Shown piece after piece: positions 47,689 through 60,400 of a stretch of 64,000 bases of DNA (the first letter of the stretch is position 1; the number at the start of each line of letters is the position of its first letter). This DNA is from Hemicordylus capensis (Eukaryota; Chordata; Lepidosauria; Squamata; Cordylidae). A program made the position numbers and the translations under genes. Location of the stretch: contig NC_069657.1 in the NCBI RefSeq assembly GCF_027244095.1, positions 429,876,063-429,940,062 of the forward strand, in the 5' to 3' direction. The notes below the pieces were generated by a model. The model was given only the letters and a program-made list of their open reading frames with translations. It had not been told where the DNA came from and did not search any database.

Positions 47689-50600
47689 AATGCATTAGTT
47701 TTTAAAGTGCCACAAGAGTCCTTATTTGCTGAACAGACTTGTAGAAAGCAGCAAAAAGAGTGAATTAGGACAATGCAACACTGTGTTTTAGAAGGAACTA
47801 TATTGTTAAGAATCATGTCATCCTCCTAGCAGCTGAAAACTACAGTTCTGAAATCTCACACAACTCATACCTATTCCAAAATGATGTATGAATTTGCAGT
47901 GGTTTCAAAACTGAAGTGCCCATGTGGCCCAAGACCCAAGTGTCTTGGGTCACATCAGCCTGTCCAATCTGCTAAGATTACACTCCCCCAGAAAGAATGG
48001 GTATGTAGTTTGGACATTCCTGTGTCTCAGTTTGAAGCCTACTCTGGGAAGAGCAGAAGCAGCTTCAGGAGGTGAGCAAGCTTTTGTAAACAGAACAACA
48101 TCAAGCCTCCCCGCCGCCCTTCAAACTAACTAGGAGGAGGGGAGATTTTGAGGGGCTGGTTTCTCTTTAAGGGAGAAGTCCTAGTCTCTGTGTTTGTTAT
48201 TTGCTAGGGCTAGCATTTGCCAGGGCTAGCATTAGGGGCCACGTGGCATTCAGTTGTTCTTTCTCCCTGCCTGGAGGGGGTGGAGTCAGCTAGGGCAGTG
48301 GGAGGCCCCACATTCCTTGAAGCCTACTCTCTATATAAGAGGTGAAGGCCCAAGAGCATAGCAAACAGGGATAGCAAACAGGGCACTGGAATTTTGCAGG
48401 AGTTTAGCAGGAAGTGTGCGGGAGAGCCTGAAACAAGTCCTCATCACTGTTCCCTCTAAGGCATGCGGATGTGCATGCACTCACACATTTTTTGATGCCC
48501 GCTCAGTTAGTTTTAGATCCCACACAGGTTGAATCAGGAAGGCCCCATGCTGCTTTGATAATGCCGCCCAGAACAAAACTCATTCCGGACAGAGATGAGA
48601 AAAATTAGAGGGACCACTGGTTCCCGTGATCACAAGGAGACCAGTGGAGAAAAAAAGGTAAGTACAAATCCCTCTTTCGTAAGTACTGATCCATTCCTCA
48701 TATTCTAATCCCTCCCTCATATACAGTAAGTACTAATCTCTCCCTCATATTCTTGAGAAAGACAGTTTGGACAGTTAAATAGTTGATCAATACAGCTGAG
48801 ACCTATCTTTCTAATAAACTATCTCTAAATACTGTAAACTGCCAACAAAACCAGTTATGAAAACAGAAAGCCAGCAGGGGAGGGGGCACTTCCCAGTGCA
48901 TTGCACAGAGTGTCACATGTATGACTATTTGCTCCATGGGCAGAAGCCATAGATGTGTGCTTGGTGCAAAGAGCACCTGGCTCTCAGGAAACAAATTTGT
49001 TCCCTCGAGACCAAGGTGGCGGATCTGGAGAAGCTCAGAGAGACAGAGAGGCATGCGGCCGCGACCTTCAGCGGCATGATAGAGGCATCCCACTCCAGGG
49101 CTGGTAGCTTCTCTGCTGTCAGGGAGAATGGAGGTCTCAAGCAAGGAGGACATCGGTCTGAGGGAAATGCTCCTTTAGAAGGGGCCCCTTCCGTGGATGA
49201 CGAGCCCATATCCTCTCTCACGGGGGATACGCCTCCAGGGACTGGGGGCCTCCTTGTAGTGAGTGATTTGATCATTAGAGGTACAGAGAGATGGGTTTGT
49301 GACCCACGTACTGACCGCACGGTGACTTGCCTGCCTTGTGCGAAGGTTGCGGACATCACACAGCGACTGTTAGGCAGTGCTGGGGAGGAGACAGCTGTTG
49401 TGGTGCACGTCAGCACCAACAATGTGTAGAAATATCGAGAGGTCCTGGAAGCCAAATTTAGGCTGATAGGTAGCATATTGAAGTCCAGAACACCCAAGTT
49501 AGCATTCTCAGATATGTTACCTGTTCCATGCACAGGTACAGTGAGACAGGCAGAGCTAAGGGGTTTCAATGTGTGGATGAGACATTGGTGCCAGGAGGAG
49601 GGGTTTAGATTTATTAGGCACTGGGATACATTTTGGGGCAAGCAAGGCCTGTACAAAAGAGACGGGCTGCAATTTAACCAAATGGAACCAAACTGCTGGC
49701 GCTTAAAATAAAAAAAGTTGCAGAGCAGCTTTTAAAATGATAGCAATAGCAATAGCACTTACATTTATATACCGCTCTATAGCCGGAGCTCTCTAAGCGG
49801 TTTACAATGATTTAGCATATTGCCCCCAACATTCTGGGTACTCATTTTACCGACCTCGGAAGGATGGAAGGCTGAGTCAACCTTGAGCCCCTGGTCAGGA
49901 TAGAACTTGTAACCTTCTGGTTACAGGGCGGCAGTTTTACCACTGCACCACCAGGGGCAGTGATGCCTGGGGAACAGCTGACCAGAGCTGAGCAGTATCT
50001 GGTTTGGCAAATGCCACCCTTTAAAGTGCGAGGGTGTAAAGGATTCTGATAAAACAGAAGGGGACAGAGCGGAAACACATAAACTGCAGACAGAAGTCTG
50101 TGCCAGCTGGTCAAAGAGTAAAAAGAAAGGGGAAATCAGGAGAGTCACTTCGCTCCAGAATGCATGGTGTTTACTCAAAACCACAATACTAGAAGCCGGT
50201 TAGATTGTATACCCAAAAGGAGGAAAGGTACCACTAAGTCCAGGAGGATGCCATCATGGCTAACAGGTAAAGTCAAGGAAGCCATAAAAGGGAAGCAGAC
50301 TTCCTTCCGAAACTGGCCTTTCCAAATGAAAACAGAAAGGAACACAAATTATGGCAAAAGAAATGCAAGGTGACAATAAGGAGGGCGAGAAGACAGTTAG
50401 AGGAACATTTAGCTAAAAGCATCAAGGGCAATAACAAAAAATACATCAGATGCAGGAAACCTGCCAGGGAGGTGGTTGGACCATTAGACAATGAGGGAGT
50501 GAAAGGGATTATTGATATGGAGGTTGCGGAGAAGCTAAATGAGTTATTTGCATCTGTCTTCACGGCAGAGGATACTGAGCATATACCTGTTCCTGAAACA

Positions 50601-51382
50601 GGCTTTTTGGGGATGGAGGCTAAAGAACTGAGTCAGATAGAAATGACAAGAGATGATGTTCTAAACTGTCTGGAAAAATTGAAAACTAGCATATCGCCAG
50701 AGCCAGATGGCATCCATCCTAGAGTCCTCAAAGAACTCAAAGGTGAATTTGCCGACCTCCTTGCTAAAATATACAACTTATCCCTGCAATCAGGCTCCGT
50801 ATTGGAGGACTAGAAAGTAGCAAATGTAACACCTATTTTCAAAAAGGGGTCCAGGGGCGATCTAGGAAATAACAGGCCAGTTAGCTTAATATCCGTTCCA
50901 GTCAAATTAATGGAAAACATCCTCAAGGATAAAATTGTAAAGCACATAGAAGAACAGGCCCTGCTGGGAGAGAACCAGCATGGCTTCTGCAAAGGTAAAT
51001 CTTGCCTGACCAAGCTTTTGGAGTTCTTTGAGAGTGTCAACAAGTGTGTGGATCAAGGTGATCCAGTTGACATAGTATACCTGGACTTCTAAAAAACTTT
51101 CAGCAAAGTTCCTCTTCAAAGACTCTTGAGAAAACTTAGCAGTCATGGGATAAAAGGACAAGTACATGTGTGTATGTGAAATAAACCAATACAAATACGA
51201 ATAGTACATGTGTGGATTGCTAACTGGTTGAAGGACAGGAAACAGAGGGTAAGGATAAATGGAGAGTTTTCACAATGGAGGGAAATAAGAAGTGGGGTCC
51301 CCCAGGGATCTGTACTGGGACTGGTGCTTTTTAATTTATTCATAAATGATCTAGAAGTAGCGGTAAGCAGTGAGATGGTCAA

Positions 51383-51427
<45 letters not shown>

Positions 51428-54400
51428 ATTTTTATACCACCCAAAACTTAGTCTCTGGGCGGTTTACAACAAAATAAAAACAAAATAAAACACTCATTAA
51501 GACAAAAATTTGCAGATGATACCAAACTCTTCCGGGTAGTGAAATCCAAAATGGATTGTGAGGAGCTCTAAAAGGATCTCTCCAAACTGGGTGAGTGAGC
51601 GACAAAATGGCAAATGCAGTTCAATGTTGGCAAGTGTAAAGTGATGCACATTGGGACAAAAAACCCCAATGAAAAATCCCAATATGTTGATGGGATCTGA
51701 GCTGAACTGACCAGGAGAGGGATCTTGTGGTCGTGTTGGACAGCTTGTTAAAATCATCTGTCGGGGTTTCCTCCCCTCCTCCCTGAGACAGAGAGGTGTG
51801 CCCAGCCAGCCGGTAGAGTGCCGAGAGAAGCCGGGGGCTCCAGATGCCAGAACAGCCCCAGCAATTACCTCTCAGAAGCCAGAGAGGATTCAGAGAGACC
51901 TGCCACAGCTGCTGGAGGATGGGCAGGAGTCGTCCAAGAGGCAGCAGATTGGTGGAGAGGGACTAGCCAGGAAAGTAGCCCCACAGCTACAAGCAGCTGG
52001 AGGAATGATAAGGCAGGGGGTGGAGTTGGTGTCATGACTCAGACTTCTGACTCAGAAGAGTCAGAGCAGGAATGGGAGGATTTGCCTGCTAGTGAGGGCT
52101 CAGAGGCACAGCAACAAGATTTGGCAGGGAGACCAGACTCTGGAGCTGAGGATTCGGAACAGCTGCCAGACATGATTTCTGATGAGGAGGCAGCAGCTGG
52201 GATTTCACCTGTCTTGAGAAGATGTCTCAAGAGGGAAGCTCAGTGGCAGTCACGCAGGCGCAGGAGATCACAAGAGAGGAAGCAGAAGTGCTGACTCAGG
52301 GAAGCCTGATTGGCTGCTGGTTCTCTTGAGCCATATATATTTAGCAGTCTGTCAATTGCTCAGATGCTGTTAGCAACTTTCGCTGACTGCAGACCATGTG
52401 CTATTTTGAATTCCCAACTTTTCCGAGTTCCAGTTTGCCCTTGTTTGTGCTTTCCTACTTTGTTCCGTTAATTCCTTGTTCTGGTGTCCTTCATTCTTTT
52501 TTCAATCCTTGCTCTGTGTTTTCTTTTCAGTTATTACTCATTTATTGTTAGAGGGGGGTACCTAGTTCAGTTCAGGGGACTTAATTCATTTACTATTTTC
52601 TTTGTGAGCCTTTTATTTTCCTTCATGTAGCTTCGCTGCTACTTTCTGTTAACTCACAGGCGGAGTACTGAAGGGGGTTGTAAATCCTGTTGGGTTAGCC
52701 GAACTAGCAGATTTACGACAGTTGGGGAATGAGCCCCCTGTGGAAGCCAGGGATTGGGTGCCCAGGACATGTGCCTGGCCAGGGAAGACGGAGCCGGCCA
52801 AAAGCAGGGTGGAGGGTGGAGTGTCTGAGATGCAGGGATTTATTTAAGGCAGAGGCTGCTGAGAATGAGCAGATCAGTCGGGAAGGGGTTTGTGGGCCTG
52901 ACAATCTCCCGGAGAGGGGCTCAGGCTTTTGGTTCCCACTGATAGGGGAAGGCAGGGAGTGAACAAACTTCCTTCCTTCCCCAACTCTGAGGCAACGCCC
53001 GCACCTATAATCCACTGTGAGAGAGTAGAAAGGGCACTTTGGAGAATTCCTCCTCCCCAAAGCTGAACAGTGTCGACTCAATGTGCGGCAGCTGTGAAAA
53101 AGGCCAGTTCCATGCTAGGGATCATTAGGAAGGGGACTGAAAATAAAACTGCTAATATTATAATGCCCTTATACAAAATGATGATGCGGCCATACCTGCA
53201 GAACTGCGCACAATTCTGGTCACCACATCTAAAAAAGGACATTGTAGAACTGGAAAAGGTGAAGAAGAGGGCAACCAAGATGATCGGGGCCTAGAGCACC
53301 TTTCTTATGAGGCAAGGCTACGACACCTGGGGCTTTTTAGTTTAGAAAAAAGACGACTGTTGGGAAACATGATAGAGATTTATAAAATCATGCATAGTGT
53401 GGAGAAAGTGGATAGAGAGAAATTGTTCTCCCTCTCACATAACACTAGAACCAGGGGTCATCCCATGAAATTGATTGCCAGGAAATCTAGGACCAACAAA
53501 TGGAAGTACTTTTTCATACAACGCATAATCAACATCTGGGATTCTCTGCCACGAGATGTGGTGACAGCCAGCAACCTGGATGGCTTTAAGAGGAGTCTGA
53601 ATAACTTTATGGAGGAGAGGTCTATCATCGGCTACTAGCTGGAGGGCTATAGGCCACCTCCAGCCTCAACGGCAGAATGCCTCTGAGTACCAGTTGCAGG
53701 GGAGTAATGGCAGGAGAGAGGGCATGCCCTCAACTCCTGCCTGTAGGCTTCCAGCGGCATCTGGCGGGCCATTGTGTGAAACAGGATGCTGGACTGGATG
53801 GGCCTTGGGCCTGATCCAGCAGGGCTGTTCTTATGTTCTTATGAGAGGTCTATCAACGGCTACTAGTCAGAGGGCTATAGGCCACCTCCAGCCTCAAAGG
53901 CAGGATGCCTCTGAGTTCCAGGTGCAGGGGAGTAATAGCAGGAGAGAGGGCATGCCCTCAACTCCTGCCTGTAGTCTTCCAGCGGCATCTGGTGGGCATT
54001 GTGTGAAACAGGATGCTGGACTAGATGGGCCTTGGGCCTGATCCAGCAGGGCTGTTCTTATCTTCTTATGGGGATGCTCTTGGATCCTGGTCCCACCCTG
54101 ATTGAAACCAAGATGTCAAATCTAACTGCAGGGGTTGGCAGGGTGGGGTGGGGATACTTCTTCACTTCTGTTGCTAAGTTCATAGCTTACTACAGTCCAA
54201 GTTTGCATGATGGATTTCAGCTAACTGAAGTCCAGCCTGCAAAAGTTGTTGTTATCCAAAAAACTCTGAAACATAAAGAAATCTTAGAATTCTTGAAGGA
54301 GAGAGCAAACTGGTCCAAAACAGTGCATCATGGGTAACAGCCATGCAATATTTCTTCTTTGGCCAGTGAGCACTCCTCTCCTCCGGGGCATGGTGCAGAC

Positions 54401-57400
54401 ACCTCTGGGACAATCTACCATTGCCCAATGGGAAGGAAGTCTACTAGCCAGGGGTGAAGAAGCTCATCAGTCTCTAGGCCAAGATCTTGGGGCTGGGTAA
54501 TTATGTCATGGTTTCACAGAGAAGCTCTCAAGTCTAAAGCAACTTGGCTGAGGAATATCCAGTCCCATTCTCCCACATGTCTGAAGAGACTGGCCACTGC
54601 TACCTTAGATAGCAATGAGATATTAAGATATCTCAGGAGAACAATACCTTGCCAAAGAAAGGTACCAAGTGATGTTCACAAAGGGAAAACATATCAATGT
54701 CTTTCACGATCACCATCTCATCATGGTCCTCATCGAAAACTGCATCATTGAGTATGTCTGAAAAGACAAAATGGAAGCCACTCAGGAAAATGAAGGGGAA
54801 ATAATGAACCTTTCCCATCTAAAACACAGCATAAGTATTAACAGACAGGAGATCTTTAGCCGAGATTAAGTTAAAAAAAAGTTGGGGCAGGCTTGGAAAA
54901 ACATTTCAAATTCCTAGAAGCCAAGCCCTGTAGGGAGCTGCAAAAATATCTAAATTTCTAGGTTCCAATGTCACATCTTTAAGAGCCTGGCAAAATGCTT
55001 GCGGATTTTCCAGTCCTGGTTTAGGGAAGGGGACTATTCTAGTCTTAAAGGGGAAAAGGAAAGTTGTGCCATCGAGTGAGCATTTCATTGTGCTCTCTCC
55101 CATTTCATGTTCCTCAGCCACATTCCACCTCAAACTCTACGCTTTGAAACAAGGATTGTGTTTATATATCGAAAGGTGCATATGGATTTGGAACATATTA
55201 CATATGTCAGTTTTCAACTTCTACTGATCTATAAACCCTGTTCTCTCATATTAAAATTAATTAATTAATTAATTAATTAATTAATTAAAATAAAAACAGT
55301 TCCCAGCTGGTAATGAATGAATGCATCATAGAAATAATCCAGGCATCCCGGGTACAAGATAATGGTTTTAACAGTATTTCTAAGCAATATGCTTCTGGGC
55401 AGCAGCAAAGTAAAGAAAAAAAGAAACTGAATATAAGTAGCGATTAATGAGATTCTGGAGTGAAACTGTCAGAAGAATTTATATTTGCTGTGTTATTAGA
55501 GCACTGATTGTAAAGAATAAAGATATATAAAATAAATAATGAGACACAACTTGCTGGGTCAACTTTTACTGCGGAGAATGTGCACGTTTTTGAGTTTTAT
55601 AGTTAATCAGGATTCTGTAGACTTTTCACTGATGAAGAGATGGTCAAGGGTGAAAACTGATAATTCAAGACTTTCTTGATAGACACTGAAAAATAGTTTG
55701 CATTGTGTATTAGCAATAAGAAGTAAACTGCAGGCTTAGAGCCCAGCCCTTTAACATCTTATCATGTTTCTTTCATGCAAAAGTCTGATCCTGTTACCAG
55801 TGAGGTATGTGGTAAAACTCTCATCATTTGGGACCTGCTGAATTGCAAGTGTTGATATTCTACATTTACAAATACTTAACACTTCTAAGATATCCTTAAA
55901 ATTTTTGGCACATTGGTATTTGTGCCCCAGTCATATGTCCAAGAAATATCCCAGACACTGGAAAAGAACTGAGGGGTGTGTGGCGGGGGGGTGGATTTAT
56001 TTCGTACTTTCATTGTTGGTCGGCTTGTCCCAGGATGTAAATTTTGGGGCAGATATCATAAGATATGCTAAAAATGTAGTGGAATATGCTATTTTGACTG
56101 ACCCAATGCAGATTCTACTGAGCTATATACAATGAGAGAAAATGTCAGAAAGGAGTTATAACTCTGCTCTTCACAGCATCTGTGTTCCAAATGGCCACCA
56201 GGAAGAAGATGGAAGAAAGGTGAAAAAGCCAGGTGAAGAAAGCCTCCAAGAAGTCTGATACAATAAAGTGTGGGAAATCTAATAATGAATAGGAGTTAAA
56301 TTCAAATCACAGCCATTTCAAATTCTAGGTATTCAGGGAACTTTGGGGAGAGACAGTCCCTTCCTTACATATACAGATATACCATTTCAATTTGCAAAGC
56401 CTTTTCTCATCTTAATTCATCAAGCCACTGTTATTTCTAGATCAAGGCGAAAAATGGGAAGTGGTTTTCATGGGCACTTTTGGCACCAGTAAAGCACCTT
56501 CCCTTTTGATGGTGAGGGCGGGGGGACTAAAAGTGAAAGTTCGGAGCTGTCCATTCAGATTGAGGACAACGCTGATCTAGGAAGCATTGCTCTCACCCTT
56601 GGTTGGCTTTATTGGTAGGGATGTGCAGAACCGGTTCTATTGCATACCTCTATTTATTGGCCCTCAATGACATTGTTCTGCAGCCAAATTTGATCACTAC
56701 ATAGCACTATGAAGTTGTCACATTCCACATGTAATCTCTGACTGGGATACCCCATGAGACTATTTCTAGGAAGAATATTCAGGAGGGAAATGGTACTGAA
56801 GCAGAAGCAGAGAGAGAATGGGAATAAATAAAGATAAACTGTTGTTAGGAGGGGTTGCAATCATTTCAGCTCAGCCAATCTTTCACTTCAAAAAATGAAA
56901 CAAGGGAACATTTGATGCAGCTGTCACTATTTCCATTTTCAGACAGAAAAAAAAGGCTGGGTGGTGGGAGTGACATCCAAAATCATTCAATGATTCATAG
57001 CTGAAAAAAGGCTTTAAACCTAGGTCCAAGACCAATATGCTTTCACACCGGCTTTCGGGAGTAAATATAAACACAAGTCGGGATACGCATGCTGAAATCA
57101 GGGAGTGGGCAACAAATTATCTTCCAGTATAACTAAAACTGACCTTCTGGGCACTGAGTAAACAAACTCACATCGTTTTATTCTCGATTCATTCATTCTG
57201 AATCAGTTCTTGCCCCTTAGTTCTCTAAGCGTGAACACAGCAGAGGGTTAATGATGGTATGCTTTGATGGGATGTTTAGCTCAGACTTTACTTTAAGTCT
57301 GGGCTAAACATGTGTTGAAAAGGGGTATGGAAATGTTCATAAAATTAGTAGTCTTTGGTTGTGGGTGGATGGAGGGTAATCTTGGTTGGGCGGGGGACCT

Positions 57401-60400
57401 TTAGTAACTCCCTTGTTACAAGCAGATAATTATATTGATTGTGGCTGTGTTCTTTTATTTGAGTGAAAAGGTGGATTGGCTGTCACTCCAACAGCCAATC
57501 CACCTAACAGCCAATTTAAATTTGTGCACGTGTACACAAAATCTCCAAGGGGGTGCCTGAGCTGAAGGTCTGCAGCAGAAGTGGTACACTTGTTTGAAAA
57601 AGGAAATTCTACACTATACCATGAAGGCTGGACTCTACATTTGATTTTTAAATGATCTTCTTTTTGTCTGGCACAACCTGCTCTTCCACCATATATTAAC
57701 GCCAAGCCACCTTGAACACTGACATGTAGCACATGTACAGCCCAAGCAGACATCCTGAATACATTAAAAAAAACTGGACAGTTTTACACCTAATAGTCAA
57801 TACACAGAGGTTTATCTCATAACCATAGCTACCATCTTAGCAAAATGCAAGTCAGACTGTATATAGGAGGCAATATTTATTCTATTTTTCTTTATGTTAT
57901 GGATTTGTATAGCACCCTTTCCTTGGCAGTTTCCAAAGTGTCTGTAATGATGGAGGTTTCAAGGAGGAGATACTTCCAGTCATAGCAAAGAACACATATT
58001 TAGCTATTTATTTATAGCTTCCTAAATTGTTTAGGTTTTAATCTCTGGTTTATTTTTAAATTTTTAAATTATTTTAAGTTTTTTGTATATGTTTTTAACT
58101 TGTTTTATGCTATTGTTAACCGCCCAGAGACGAATGTTTGGGGTGGTGTACAAATTTGATAAATAAAATAAAATAAAATATGAATAGCCTTCCTTGCCAC
58201 AGACAACAGAAGGCATTTCTGGTTCAAACTACTTGTGACATGGGAGATCCGTGCTTGGATTACCAAACCAAGAACTTTTTAAAATTTGTAAAGCAGATTA
58301 GGGATGTATACAGAATGGATTTTGCATTTTGTTTCGAACTCTTAAATAAAACGCAAATGGCCCAAGCATTTCATCAAAGCAGCAGTCAAGCCAGTTGTTT
58401 CAACAGAACAAAACTCAAAATGCTTGCTTTGAGTGTTTCGGCCATAGGGAACAATGGAGAAACTCGAAATATGCCTTTGTTCCCCAAGGGTAGCTCCCAG
58501 GGACACCAAAGTGGGTTGTCTGGTAGGGCATGATGGGTGCTACCTACAACCTACCCCACAAAAGAAATGGGCAAGCAGGCTATTTTTAACAAATGTTTAA
58601 CCTTTCCCCAAAACCTCCATAGGATCTTATAGGGTTTTATTTTTATTTTACACTTATATCTCGCTCTTCCTACGAGGAGCTCAGTACATGGTTATTTGTA
58701 TCATCACAACAACCCTGTAAGGTAGGTTAGGCTGAGATATACATGACTGGCCCAGAGTCACCCAGTGAGTTTCATGGTTGAATGGGGATTCGAACATGAG
58801 TCTTCCTGGTCCTAGTCTAATCCTCTAACCACTACACCATGCTGGCTCTTTTAGGGAAAGGTTAAAAAAAATTGCCCACTTACCCATTGCTTTAGTGGGT
58901 TGGGTGGTAGGTCACATCCATTATGCCCTATCACACAACCCACTTTGGTGTCCTTCGGAGCCACCCAAGGGGAACAATGGGGTGTTTTGAGTTCCCCCAT
59001 AGTTTCCTATTAGGGAAGGGCACAAAACAGAAAAGCCAGTTTGGCTCGAATCCATACTAGATTCAAGCTGACCCAGTCCGGTCCCGTGCACCATCAAACT
59101 GGACACGGTTTGGGTTCAAACCAAGCTGGTTCGAAAGGGCTCAGAGGTGTACTGGTAAAGATGACTCCAGTGAGAATTCACCTTTACCAGAAAAGGGCAA
59201 GGGGGGACAGGGGGGCTTCTGTAAAGATAGATAGCAATAGCAATAGCACTTACATTTATATACCGCTCTATAGCCAGAGCTCTCTAAGTGGTTTACAATG
59301 ATTTTGTAAAGAGACCAACATTCTGGGTACTCATTTTACCGACCTCGGAAGGATGGAAGGCTGAGTCAACCTTGATCGGGCTGAGTCAACCTTGATCGGG
59401 CGGGAGGGTAGTCAAAAGGTATCAGCCCCTGGCTGATACGGCTGCGATGGGGGGGGGGGGCTCCCACCCCCACCAGCCCTCCCCTGAGTACTTGTACTTG
59501 TTACTTGTAGAATTCTCTTTGGAACATAAGAACAGCCCTGCTGGATCAGGCCCAAGGCCCATCTAGTCCAGCATGCTGTTTCGCACAGTGGCCCACCAGA
59601 TGCTGCTGGAAGCCACAGACAGGAGTTGAGGGCATGCCCTCTCACCTGCCATTACTCCCCTGCAACTGGTACTCAGAGGCATTCTGCCGTTGAGGCTGGA
59701 GGTGGCCTATAGCCCTCCAACTAGTAGCCGATGATAGATCTCTCCTCCATAAAGTTATTCAGACTCCTCTTAAAGCCATCCAGGTTGTTGGCTGTCACCA
59801 CATCCTGTGGCAGAGAGTTCCACAAGTGGATCATGCGTTGTGTGAAAAAGTACTTCCGTTTGTTGGTCCTAGACTTCCTGGCAATCAGTTTCATGGAGTG
59901 ACCCCTGGTTCTAGTGTTGTGTGAAAGGGAAAAGAATTTCTCTCTCTCCACTTTCTCCACACCATGCATGATTTTATAGACCTCTATCATGTCTCCCCGC
60001 AGTCGTCTTTTTTCTAAAGTAAAAAGCCCCAGGTGTTGTAGTCTTGCCTCATAAGAAAGGTGCTCTAGGCCCCTTATCATCTTGGTTGCCCTCTTCTGTA
60101 CCTTCTCCAGTTCAACAATGTCCTTTTTAAGATGTGGTGACCAGAATTGTACACAGTACTCCAAGTGTGGTCGCACCATATTTTTGTATAAGGGCATTAT
60201 AATGTTAGCCGTTTTATTTTCAATCCCCTTTTTAAAGATCCCTAGCATGGAATTTGCCTTTTTCACAGCTGCTGCACATTGAGTCGACACTTTCAACAAG
60301 CTGTCAACCACAACCCCAAGATCCCTCTCCTGGTCCGTCACCGACAGCTCGGATCCCATCAGCATATACTTGAAGTTGGGGTTTTTCGTCCCAATGTGCA

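Larger units (their letters stand above)
48135..53850 (+). mobile_element. CR1 LINE, near full length with 5' leader, heavily interrupted
   Basis: Leader about 48135-48900 with a TATA-like CTCTATATAAGAGG at 48330 and 'tttagcaggaagtgtgcggg' typical of CR1 leaders. ORF1 48926-49711. The endonuclease coding part is missing between about 49970 and 50110. Linker and reverse transcriptase 50160-53640 in broken frames, then the 3' region with a TTCTTATG tail. Insertions: MITE 48445-48619, SINE 49738-49966, (ATT)n with LINE tail 51386-51507, LTR element 51759 to about 53068. Confidence 0.88.

Noticed and set aside
51818-52294. 158-codon acidic frame
   Set aside because: Lies wholly within an LTR; no gag- or pol-like motifs, and the reverse copy at 41 kb does not keep it.
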